A stretch of 64,000 nt of DNA from Mesoplasma seiffertii ATCC 49495. GTDB taxonomy: Bacteria; Bacillota_I; Bacilli_A; Mycoplasmatales; Mycoplasmataceae. Position 1 is the first letter of the stretch. The number at the start of each line of letters is the position of its first letter. Both the position numbers and the translations under genes were made by a program. The DNA lies in the NCBI RefSeq assembly GCF_000518725.1, contig NZ_KI912485.1:65866-129865 (forward strand), written 5' to 3'. This document shows positions 55,361 through 64,000 of this stretch, one piece after another. The notes below the pieces were generated by a model that saw nothing but the letters and a program-made list of their open reading frames with translations, ran no database searches and had not been told where the DNA came from.

Positions 55361-56737
55361 ATGGAATTTTCAAGTTTTGGATTTAAAAAATTTATTAATG
55401 ATACTTTACAAGAAATTGATTTTGTAACTCCTACATCAGTTCAGGAAAAAGTTATTCCATTAATTAAAAAACATCGCAACGTGGTTGCATTAGCACATAC
55501 TGGAACTGGAAAAACTCATAGTTTCCTACTACCAATTATTAATAATTTGAACTTAAGTGTTTCGTTTGAAAAACGACACGTTCAAGCATTGATAATTGCT
55601 CCAACTAGAGAATTGGCTAAACAAATTTATGATAACATTAAGCCCTTTCAAAAAAATGAGCCAAAAATTACGACCGGTTTGTTTATTGGAGGAGAAGATA
55701 TTACCAAAACAATTGATCAGTTAGAAAAAACTCAACCGATGATTGTTGTTGGGACTCCAACACGAATTAGGGAACTGTATGAAGGAAATCATTTACGAAT
55801 TACGACTGCTGATTATATTGTTGTTGATGAATGTGACATGATTTTTGACTTAGGGTTTATCGAAGATGTTGACTTTATGATTTCAAAGGCTAAACAAAAT
55901 GCTGTAATTTCATTATTTTCAGCAACAATTCATGAAACATTACGTCCATTTGTTAAAAAGTATTTAAATGATTCAATTTTTGTTGATGATTCTGAATCAA
56001 TGCCATCAAATAAAAATATTCAGCATATCTTAATTGATACTAAAAATCGAGAAGTAGAAGAAGTATTGACTAAAATTGCTTCGTCAATCAATCCATACTT
56101 GTGTTTAATTTTTGTTAATCAAAAAGAAGACGTTTCTAAAATGATTAAAATTTTACGAAATGCAGGAGTAACATCCTTGGGAGAACTTCATGGTGATTTA
56201 CAGCCAAGAACACGTATGAACATGCTCAAGAAAATAAAGAATAACGAATTCAAATTTGTTGTTGCAACAGATGTTGCCGCTCGAGGTGTTGATATTACTG
56301 GAGTTAGCCATGTAGTGTCAATTGATTTACCACGTGATTTAAGTTACTACATCCATCGTTCAGGGAGAACTGGGCGTTCAAAAATGACAGGAATCAGTTA
56401 TGTATTGTTTAATGCTAAAAACCAAGAAAAAATTGAAGAACTAAAAAACAAAGGAATCGAATTTGAAGTTCAAAAGCTTTTAGATGGGGAACTAGTTAAT
56501 ATTAAAAAAACGCGACAACGAACTCCAAAAAAGAATCAACAAAATTTAGATGTTGAATCACAAAAAGTTATTTCTAAGTATAAAAAACAAATTGTTAAAC
56601 CGGGATATAAACAAAAACGTAAGCGTGAATTAGAAGAAATTAAAAAGAAACGTCGTCGTGAACATATTAAGCAAAATATCTCAAAAATTAAAAAAGAAAA
56701 ATACAAAAAAAGGCGTGAAGAATTATTTGGAGATTAG
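55361..56737 (+). CDS. DEAD-box RNA helicase (DECD variant)
   Basis: 458 aa, no TGA. Motifs in order: Q motif region, AHTGTGKTH (Walker A, ~47), PTRELA, VDECDMIFD (motif II with Cys, DECD not DEAD), SAT, FVATDVAARGVDI and HRSGRTGR. The C-terminal ~85 residues are very basic (KKRRREHIKQNISKI and similar), likely an RNA tether. It may work in ribosome assembly or mRNA decay. AAAGGAAT precedes the ATG. The DECD form occurs in CshA-like helicases and should be functional. Confidence 0.92.
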   Translation: MEFSSFGFKKFINDTLQEIDFVTPTSVQEKVIPLIKKHRNVVALAHTGTGKTHSFLLPIINNLNLSVSFEKRHVQALIIAPTRELAKQIYDNIKPFQKNEPKITTGLFIGGEDITKTIDQLEKTQPMIVVGTPTRIRELYEGNHLRITTADYIVVDECDMIFDLGFIEDVDFMISKAKQNAVISLFSATIHETLRPFVKKYLNDSIFVDDSESMPSNKNIQHILIDTKNREVEEVLTKIASSINPYLCLIFVNQKEDVSKMIKILRNAGVTSLGELHGDLQPRTRMNMLKKIKNNEFKFVVATDVAARGVDITGVSHVVSIDLPRDLSYYIHRSGRTGRSKMTGISYVLFNAKNQEKIEELKNKGIEFEVQKLLDGELVNIKKTRQRTPKKNQQNLDVESQKVISKYKKQIVKPGYKQKRKRELEEIKKKRRREHIKQNISKIKKEKYKKRREELFGD

Positions 56738-56803
56738 CAATTGCTTTTCTCTTTTTTTATTGTATTATTATTGTAATATTTAAAAAAAAGAAGAGGGTTG
56801 ACC

Positions 56804-58309
56804 ATGAGAAAAATTAAAATTAGATCATCTGATGGTCAAGAAGTTTTAGAGTTATCGGCTGCGCAGTTAAAAGAAATTAAAGAGAGTCCAAAATATGAAA
56901 AAGCTCATGCTGATTTAGTAGCTAAAGCTGAGAAAAAATTAGAGCGCCAAATTTATTTTAAACAAGGTTTTTGAAAAGATTTATTATTAATATCAATTGC
57001 TGCTTTGGGAACAACAGTTGCATTTGATTATTTTGTTTCGGCAACTGGAAAAATGGGATTATTTCCTGGTGGTTTAGGAGGAATTACGCGTTTTATTTCC
57101 GTAATTGTAGTTTCTGAACAAGAAAAACAAGCTAGTTTATATTTCGTATTTTATTTTGCTTTTAATATTCCGTTTATTTGTTTTGGATTTTGGAAATTAG
57201 GTAATAAATTTACACTGACAACAGTAATTTATATTTTATTAAGTATTTGTTTTGACCAGGTCATTCGTTTGATACCAGTGATCAATCCTTCAGAGTGACA
57301 TTTGATTATTGATTATGAACTTATTGGGGGAATTCCTCAGGTTTGAAATAGCACAATTTGATTATTTGTGTTTGCTGTTTTTGGAGGAATTATTTTAGGT
57401 TGGTCGTATGCTGTGATTTATAAGGCATCTTCTTCAACTGGGGGAACAGATTTTGCGACAGTTTATTTTGCTCAACAACGTAATAAAAACATCGGTAAAA
57501 TTAATATGAAAATTAACTTTATTATTTTGACAAGCGTGATCATTTTAAATACCTTAATGCTAAAGTCTGAAGAATTTAATGAATCAATTAAATATTCAAT
57601 TTTAAATAGTCATTATTCTAATGCTACTTTTTTCAATCAAGCAGTTGAAAAAAATGATTTATGCGCAATAGCAATTAAAGATTTGTTTACTAATAATGGT
57701 AACCCAATCATTACTGATTCAAATTTAGGGGAAGCATTACGTAAAGCAGCTTCAGATGTCAACTTTAAAAGTTATTCAACAGGAATGATGAACTTAATGA
57801 GATTTAAATTTATTTTTGGACCAAGTTTATTTGCTTCATTCACAATGGTAATTGCTCAAGCATTAGTAGTTGATTTCTTATATCCAAAAAATAAGATTCA
57901 AACAATTATGATTACAACTATTAAATCTGATGAAGTTCAACAATATTTATTTGAGGCTGGATACCGTAACAATGTATTTATTTGAGAGGCAGAAACATCA
58001 AAAAAAGGTGTTGGAGTTACTAACAAAAAAGTATTGATGGCAACAGTTACGGTTATTAACTGAAATAAATTAGAAGCTGGATTAATCAACATTGATCAAC
58101 ATATGAATATTAATGTCGTTAAAACTCAAAGAGTTAAAGGACCATTTAGATATGAGCTTGATAATGAACGCCGTTTACGAATTATTCATGAACGAGTTGT
58201 TACAAATGTTAAGTGAATGAAAAAAATTGAACACGATGCAATTTTTATTGCCAATGCAAGAATTAAAAATGATTTAAAAAATGAGAAAGCCATTCAAAAA
58301 ACTGATTAA
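56804..58309 (+). CDS. YitT-family membrane protein
   Basis: 501 aa. A ~55-residue charged N-terminus is followed by five to six membrane helices (~58-350, with GLFPGGLGGI and YKASSSTGGTDF, the YitT signatures) and a cytoplasmic C-terminal domain like DUF2179 (~355-470, IMITTIKSDEVQQYL), possibly a small-ligand sensor. Longer than Bacillus YitT (~280 aa) owing to the extra N-terminus, a large loop at ~265-310 and a longer tail. AAGAGGG precedes the ATG. TGA-coded Trp is frequent, with two TGG codons. Function unknown in the whole family. Confidence 0.85.
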
Positions 58310-58316
58310 AATATTA

Positions 58317-58433
58317 TATAATGTATTTATGGTCTAACAGATTTTCAAACTGATAGACAATTTTAACTGCTAACATTACACAATGTATATTGGCTTTTCT
58401 TATTTTAAGAAAAAGTAAAAAAGGAGAGAGAAT
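58317..58433 (+). promoter_or_regulatory. Promoter and structured leader of secDF (three stem-loops)
   Basis: TATAAT (58317-58322) is followed by a ~105-nt leader. Stem-loop 1: GTCTAACAG (58332-58340) with CTGATAGAC (58350-58358), one A-A mismatch. Stem-loop 2: GCTAACATT (58369-58377) with AATG...TTGGC (58382-58394). Stem-loop 3: CTTTTCTTA (58394-58402) with TAAGAAAAAG (58406-58415). The ribosome site AAGGAGAGAG follows. The stems do not correspond to a riboswitch I know. Stem-loop 1 might instead be the terminator of the upstream gene. Confidence 0.5.
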
Positions 58434-61400
58434 ATGAAAAATCCTAAAAAGAGTTTTAAAAAAGTAATTCATATTTCAGTCATGGGACTTATTGTACTTT
58501 CTCTAATTGTAGGAATTATTTTTTCAAGTTTAAGTGGCATTTCTAATAACGTTTTAGGACCCAAATATAAAGGTGGATATGAAGCTTTAGTTGGGGTTTA
58601 TGATAATAGTAAACAATCATCAGAAACCAATAATGAGTTTCTACCAAATGGAGATGCTGCTCAAGGAGCCAAAGCTTTAGAAAGTAAGCTATCACCATTT
58701 TCAGATAATACAATTGAAGTAACTCAAGTTGGAGCAAGTAGAGTATCAGTTAAAGTATCACGTGATGCTTATGCAAACAATACTAAAATTCTGCAAAATG
58801 CAATTGAAATGAATGGTGGTATTTTAGTAACAAACAGTAACTATGAAGATGTTTTATTTAATGAAACATTGATGACAAAAGCTGGTAAACCGATCTATGA
58901 AACTCAAAATGACAAAAAAGTTGTTAAAGAAAAAGTGGGAGTGTCACAATTACTAGGAGAACCAGAAGCGGTTTCAATTAAAAGTAATCAAGCAATTACC
59001 AATGAACCTTATATTCAATTTTCATTAACTCAAGATTATTTATCTAAAATTGTTGCTCCATCAGCAGAAGGAGAAAACACAGGTGGAGACGCTCCATCAT
59101 TAAACATGTTTACTTCTGTGGAAACAATTTTATCAAATATGCGTGAGTATTATTCATTATATTCACAAGCAAAAGATACTGATAAGTTCTTGGAAGCTTA
59201 TTTAGAAGGAATTATTAAGCCTTTAAGAAGTTATAAAAATGATAGTTCAATTAAAGATGAATTAGGAAAACGTGTTTTAGATGACTTTTTCTTAGTTAAT
59301 TATCAAAGATTAGGGGCTAATGGCTGAGAAAATAGAACTGCTTCGTTACTAGGTTATTTCAACCAAGATAATGCAGGATTTGAAGGTGAAATTACAACTA
59401 TAGCACATTTGAGAAGAATTTTATTTGGAGATTCAAATGCTGATGAACCATATAACAATTACAAGTTTAGTTTCGTAAATGCTGATTTAAATAAATATAT
59501 TTATGATCAAAACGCTGAGGCTAAAGAATTTAATGAAAATGGACTTTATGGTAAAAAACTAGTTTCTGAAGCAGATAAAAACGACTTAGGAAGCATTCAA
59601 GAAGTTTTTTCAAAATTAACTAGCGTATTGTTTAAAGAATCATTGTTTAAAAATGTTAAAGACGATAGTTTGGTAAACATTGCTTTAGAAAAATCAATTT
59701 TTTCTGACAATATTATTCAAAGAGGACAAATAGAGGTTATTCCAGAAGCAAATACACAAGTTTCTTCTTCAACACCAGCATATATTCAAGATAATAAACT
59801 TTCTATTAAAACATCATCATATACAAAGGCTAAAAAAGCTGTTGCAACAATCTTGCAAACAACTTCAGGACTTTCATTTAAAGTTTTTGCAATTTCAGAA
59901 TTTAATGCGTTAATTTCGCGAACACTATTTATCGTTTCAATAGTAGCATTAATAATTTTAGCAATTATGTTAATGATTTATGTAGTTTTTGCATATCGTT
60001 TATTAGGGTTATTCACAATTATTATTGCGGCAATTATTGGAGCGTTGACATTCTTAGTTCCATTTTGATTTGGATTTGCGATAGGGCCAGAAATCTTTAG
60101 CATTATCTTTATAATCATAGGATTAACTATCGATATTAACATTTTGTACTTTGAATCGATTAAGCGTAGTATTTATGAAGATAAACATTCGATTGAATCT
60201 TCATTTAAAATTAGTGGTCGAGAAAGTTTATGATTAGTAATTGATTCAGCAATTGTCGTTTTAATTCCAAATGTGATTTTATTCTGAATCGGAACTGGAG
60301 CTATGAAAAACTTTGCCACAATTACAGCAATTGGAGCATTATTTGTAATATTATTTGGCGTTGTTGTGATGCGTATTATTTGTTATTTCCTTGTAAAATC
60401 AAGGTTATTACATGACAATGCGAATTTATTACCAATTGATACTTCTAAAGAAATCAAGGGTTCTTTCTTTACTGATTTAAGAATTCGTCACCTAGAAGTT
60501 AAAATTGCAAATAATGCTAAAAAGCGTGAGGTTTCATCAAGAGACTTAATTAAAACAAAAGCAAATCAAGATCAATTAAATCGTTTATACAAAATTCAAA
60601 AGGAAATGATTGCTGATCGTTTAGCTAAAAAAGCTTTAAGAAGTCAAAAAGAAATTGATAAAGTTCAAATTCAAATTGATAAAATTGAAGCTTTAAAAGC
60701 TAAGTATGAAAATAAACCTACTCAAAGTGTTAAAGCAAATAATAAACAAGCAGAATTAGTAAGTTATCAACAAATGATAGTTAGTCAAAGTGAAACTAAC
60801 TTTACTGATAAAAAACAAGCTCAAAATATTCAAGCAATTCAAATTGAGAAAAAGGTTGCATCTTTAGGAAAAATTATTTCAATTTTCTGAGTTGTGATCA
60901 TTATATTTGGAGCTATTATTGGTGGATTCTTTGGAGCAAATTTATCTTCTAATTTAGGAAAAGGACAAAACTTTCTTTTATATGGGGATGCTGTTGCAGA
61001 AACATATAGTAACCTTGAAGCACCAAAAGAAACTTTATTGCCAAATGAAAATGATAAAAACCGCGATAGAATTTATGATGGTTTACAAAATCTTAAAAAG
61101 AAAAATGATGAATATTTTGCTAAACTATATGCAGTAGATTCAATAGATAAAGCTACAAGTGAACAACAAAATTATTGAATGGCACAAACTGTCGCTCAAT
61201 CATATGAATTCTTGTTGTCAAATAATTATTTATCTTCATTCAACTCAAGAATGGAAAAAACATCATTAAGAAAATCACAAGTTTCTTATGGTAATAACTT
61301 TGCAATTATTAATGAAGATTCAAATATTCGTGAAACTACAGGTTGAGTTTCAATTACTACTTCAAAAAAAGTAAGTTTAAGACAAATGAAAAGAACTCAA

Positions 61401-62384
61401 GCTGCGCTTGCGGGTTTAGGAAACTTACCACCTAACTACAACAATCCAAGTCGTGGAATTTTAGGTCTTGAAGAAACACCATATACTGCATATGATCAAA
61501 TTCGTCAAATTGCAGTTATGTTTGGAATTTTATTACTAGCCTTGATTGTTTATATGGTAATTAGATTCAAATGAACATACTATGTCGCTTTAGCTTTAGG
61601 ACTAATTATGACAATCTCAATTACGGTTGCCTTAATTGTGTTATTCCGAATTCCAGTATCAATCGAAATTATTACCGCCATTTTAGGAGTAGTAATGTTC
61701 AGTTTAGTAACAGCAATTTTGATTATGGGTAAAGGGAAAACCATTTTAGCTTCAAAAGATGAGCGTACAATTAATAAACAGTTTGCAAAAGAAATTGAAT
61801 TACATGTATTAATCAATGAGGCAAAAAATACTCGAAGTAAAGAACTTGATAAGTTAAAAGCTACTTTTAAAAAATCTCGTAAGCAACTGAAAAAAGCATT
61901 AGCAAAAAACTTATCAGAAACAAAAGTTAAAGATCAACGTCGAACTATTAAAAAACAAGCTAAGGCTGATCAAAAAGCTCTTAAAGTTCAGTTTAAAAAA
62001 GACCGCAAACTTATTCTTAAAAACTTTGCTATTTTCAAAGGTGAGACTAAAAAACAAGTTACAATTGAGTCAAGAAAAAATAATTTCTTAAAACAAATCT
62101 TTTTAGATATTATTAAATTTGGTGTATTCCGACTTATTGCTGTAGGAACTATTTACATTGCTGTGGGAATTATTGCAGCAATTACCTTACCAGTTATTTC
62201 AGGAATGGGTATGACTTTAGCAATTGGTGTTGTTATAGCTTCAATTGTATTTATTACAATTTCAGTACCTGTGTGAATTTGATTGGAAAGAAAACGTATT
62301 AATGCTAAATATGGATATAAAAAATTCATTAGAAAAATTGTTGTTTCAAGTGAAGAACAAACAATTAAAGATATTAACGATTAA
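58434..62384 (+). CDS. secDF: Protein translocase SecDF, mollicute variant
   Basis: 1316 aa, SecD and SecF fused. One N-terminal helix (~15-38), a large outside P1-type domain (~40-495), five helices (~500-660) with the SecD signature GLTIDIN (Asp567, the proton-path residue in other SecD), a basic coiled-coil linker in the cytoplasm (~680-815), helix and second outside domain, SecF helices (~1015-1100), a second very basic cytoplasmic insert (~1100-1220), and two last helices. The usual SecF motif (GYSxNDT type) is replaced by hydrophobic residues with no Asp. AAGGAGAGAG precedes the ATG. Many TGA codons are Trp. It uses the ion gradient to finish protein export. Confidence 0.9.
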
Positions 62385-62395
62385 AAAGGATAAAT

Positions 62396-62908
62396 ATGGA
62401 TTTAAAAAAATATATTTTGGATGTTCAAGATTTTCCAAAACCAGGAGTTAATTTTAAAGATATCACTCCGCTATTAAATGATGCTGAAGCATTTCATTTC
62501 ATGATTGAAGAAATTTCAAAATTTGTTAAAGAATGTGGAGCTAATGTTGTAGTTGCTCCTGAAGCAAGAGGATTTTTATTGGCATCAGCAGTTGCCTTTA
62601 ATACTAAAACAAGATTTGTTCTAGTAAGAAAACCAGGAAAATTACCTCGAGAAGTAATTGATATTGAATATTCTTTAGAATATGGGACTAATCATCAACA
62701 AATTCATAAAGGTGACATTAAACCTGGAGATCAAGTTGTTATTATTGATGACGTTCTTGCAACTGGGGGAACAATTGAAGCAATTATCAAATTGATCTCA
62801 AGTGAAGGTGCTGAAGTTAAAGGAATTTCATTTTTAGCAGACTTGACTTATTTACATGATGAGAAATTGCTTTCAGAGTATAATGTTCAAAAATTAATAA
62901 AGTATTAA
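62396..62908 (+). CDS. apt: Adenine phosphoribosyltransferase
   Basis: 170 aa, no TGA. Adenine + PRPP to AMP. PRPP-binding motif VVIIDDVLATGGT (~118-130); N-terminal FPKPGVNFKDITPLL and PEARGF are the Apt signatures. AAAAGGAT precedes the ATG, 11 nt after secDF. Together with the adenine-type riboswitch and purine permease at 19 kb it completes an adenine salvage route. The order apt-relA is common in Firmicutes. Confidence 0.96.
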   Translation: MDLKKYILDVQDFPKPGVNFKDITPLLNDAEAFHFMIEEISKFVKECGANVVVAPEARGFLLASAVAFNTKTRFVLVRKPGKLPREVIDIEYSLEYGTNHQQIHKGDIKPGDQVVIIDDVLATGGTIEAIIKLISSEGAEVKGISFLADLTYLHDEKLLSEYNVQKLIKY

Positions 62909-62935
62909 AAATAAAGACGAAAGTCTTTATTTTTA
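62909..62935 (+). terminator. Intrinsic terminator after apt, GAAA tetraloop
   Basis: AAATAAAGAC and GTCTTTATTT form a perfect 10-bp stem around GAAA, then TTTTT. Confidence 0.9.
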
Positions 62936-62941
62936 ATTAGA

Positions 62942-62955
62942 TATAATTATATAAT
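62942..62955 (+). promoter_or_regulatory. -10 elements of relA/spoT
   Basis: Two exact TATAAT boxes (62942-62947 and 62950-62955), 8 bp apart, ~22-30 nt before the start codon. No clear -35. Confidence 0.4.
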
Positions 62956-62976
62956 TGATAAACAAAGGGGTATTTT

Positions 62977-64000
62977 ATGGCAGGATTTGTACAAAAAAAA
63001 CATATAAAAAAAACATATAATAATATTTTAGATATTATTGAAATTCGAGAATATAAGCAATTAGAAACGGAATTAAAAAAGTATATCTTTAATAAAAAAG
63101 AGTTACGAGAAATTGAAATGGCATATCAGTATGCCTATGAAAAACATGATGGTCAGTTACGTCGTAACGGAGATCCCTATATTTATCATCCATTATCAAC
63201 AGCATATTATTTAGCACAGCTTAAAATGGGACCTAAAACAATAATTGCAGGGTTGCTTCATGATATTTTAGAAGACACTCCTTATACTGTTGAGGATTTA
63301 GAAACAAAGTTTGGAGAAGAGGTAGCTAATTTAGTAGAATCAGTTACTAAGGTTAGCTATTTTGCCAAAGAAAATCGTGAGCAATTAAAATCAGAATATT
63401 TACGTAAATTGTACTTATCAATGGCAAAAGATATTAGGGTAATCATTATTAAAATTGCAGACCGTTTACATAATATGTTAACCATCCGTAATTTACCTGA
63501 AGCTAAACAAATTGTTATTGCTCGAGAAACATTAGATATTTATTCAGCAATTGCACACCGTATTGGAATGAAAAATGCCAAGTCGTTTTTAGAAGATTTA
63601 TCATTTGAAGTCTTAAATCCAGTAGACTATCAAAAAACAAAAGCTTTAATGGATAGTGATAGTGAAAAACGAACTCAAAGTATTAATGCAATCATTGCAG
63701 ATATTGATCAATATTTACGTAAAGAAAAACATATCAAATTACTTGATATTTTTGGAAGAGCAAAAACAGTTTATTCAGTGTATCGTAAAATGAATATGGT
63801 TGGAAAACAGTTTGAAGAAATTAATGATGTTTTAGCAATTCGCATCATTACAAAATCAGTTGATGATTGCTATAAGATTTTAGGATTTATTCACCAAAAA
63901 TATACTCCGTTAGCAAAACGTTTTAAAGATTACATTGCAACTCCCAAAAATAACGTGTATCAATCATTGCATACAACCTTAGCTGATAATTCGGGAAATA
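62977..64000 (+). CDS. (p)ppGpp synthetase/hydrolase, RelA/SpoT family (3' end outside window)
   Basis: First 341 residues of a bifunctional RSH protein. The HD hydrolase domain (~40-200) has YIYHPLSTAYYL, LLHDILEDTPY (His-Asp pair intact) and KIADRLHNMLT, so hydrolysis should work. The synthetase domain begins at ~240 with DIFGRAKTVYSVYRKM, DVLAIRIITKS and YIATPKNNVYQSLHTT, matching active enzymes. AAAGGGG precedes the ATG at 62977. No stop before the window end; the TGS/ACT part would follow. It controls the stringent response. Confidence 0.94.
   Translation, partial: MAGFVQKKHIKKTYNNILDIIEIREYKQLETELKKYIFNKKELREIEMAYQYAYEKHDGQLRRNGDPYIYHPLSTAYYLAQLKMGPKTIIAGLLHDILEDTPYTVEDLETKFGEEVANLVESVTKVSYFAKENREQLKSEYLRKLYLSMAKDIRVIIIKIADRLHNMLTIRNLPEAKQIVIARETLDIYSAIAHRIGMKNAKSFLEDLSFEVLNPVDYQKTKALMDSDSEKRTQSINAIIADIDQYLRKEKHIKLLDIFGRAKTVYSVYRKMNMVGKQFEEINDVLAIRIITKSVDDCYKILGFIHQKYTPLAKRFKDYIATPKNNVYQSLHTTLADNSGN

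Overview
The window is a piece of a low-GC mollicute chromosome. Nearly every gene reads through in-frame TGA codons that fall at conserved tryptophan positions, with TGG seen only occasionally, so the code is translation table 4. Gene content and family variants point to the Entomoplasmatales (Spiroplasma/Mesoplasma/Entomoplasma lineage): a purine riboswitch with a Mesoplasma-like L2 loop, a ClpB without its N-terminal domain, a giant SecDF variant, a large surface lipoprotein and a divergent giant FtsX-type permease, and a C39-peptidase ABC protein. The genus is an inference. No phage, insertion sequence or CRISPR array is visible. No gap without a gene exceeds about 235 bases.

Layout. 1-8.6 kb: two tandem half-size ABC exporters (the first cut by the window edge), trmFO, an unrecognised 531-aa protein, tRNA-Arg(UCU), two small overlapping genes and an amino-acid permease. 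8.6-11.9 kb: obg, nadE and two small membrane proteins. 12-19 kb: the heat-shock block clpB, hrcA, grpE, an 84-aa Cys-cluster ORF, dnaK and dnaJ. CIRCE-type HrcA operators lie before clpB and hrcA, and a third lies before lon at 28.8 kb, so the repressor and three of its likely sites are in the same window. 19-26.4 kb: an adenine-type purine riboswitch and NCS2 purine permease, mnmA, a membrane-anchored coiled-coil protein, a two-nuclease DUF2779-type protein, fmt and an ECF S component. 26.5-32.4 kb: efp, an Asp23-like protein, tig, lon and rarA.

32.5-46.9 kb is the accessory-looking part. It holds a 769-aa lipoprotein (minus strand), divergent from a 1776-aa FtsX-type permease. Next comes a beta-glucoside operon on the minus strand (6-phospho-beta-glucosidase and PTS EIIBC) with a MurR/RpiR regulator behind a double palindrome. 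A DJ-1-like protein follows, then a C39-peptidase/ABC protein whose ATPase domain has lost its nucleotide-binding motifs and which seems to start on a non-ATG codon.

46.9-64 kb: a dense plus-strand housekeeping run: ybeY, era, recO, glyS, dnaG, rpoD, trmK, a Nif3-like gene, a DEAD-box helicase, a YitT-family protein, secDF, apt and relA/spoT (cut by the window end). Two features here stand out. The housekeeping sigma factor carries about 50 extra residues inside region 4. The secDF gene has a leader of three consecutive stem-loops and two basic cytoplasmic insertions in its protein.

All coordinates were derived by joining reading frames across TGA codons by hand. Family names rest on recognised motifs, not on a database search.
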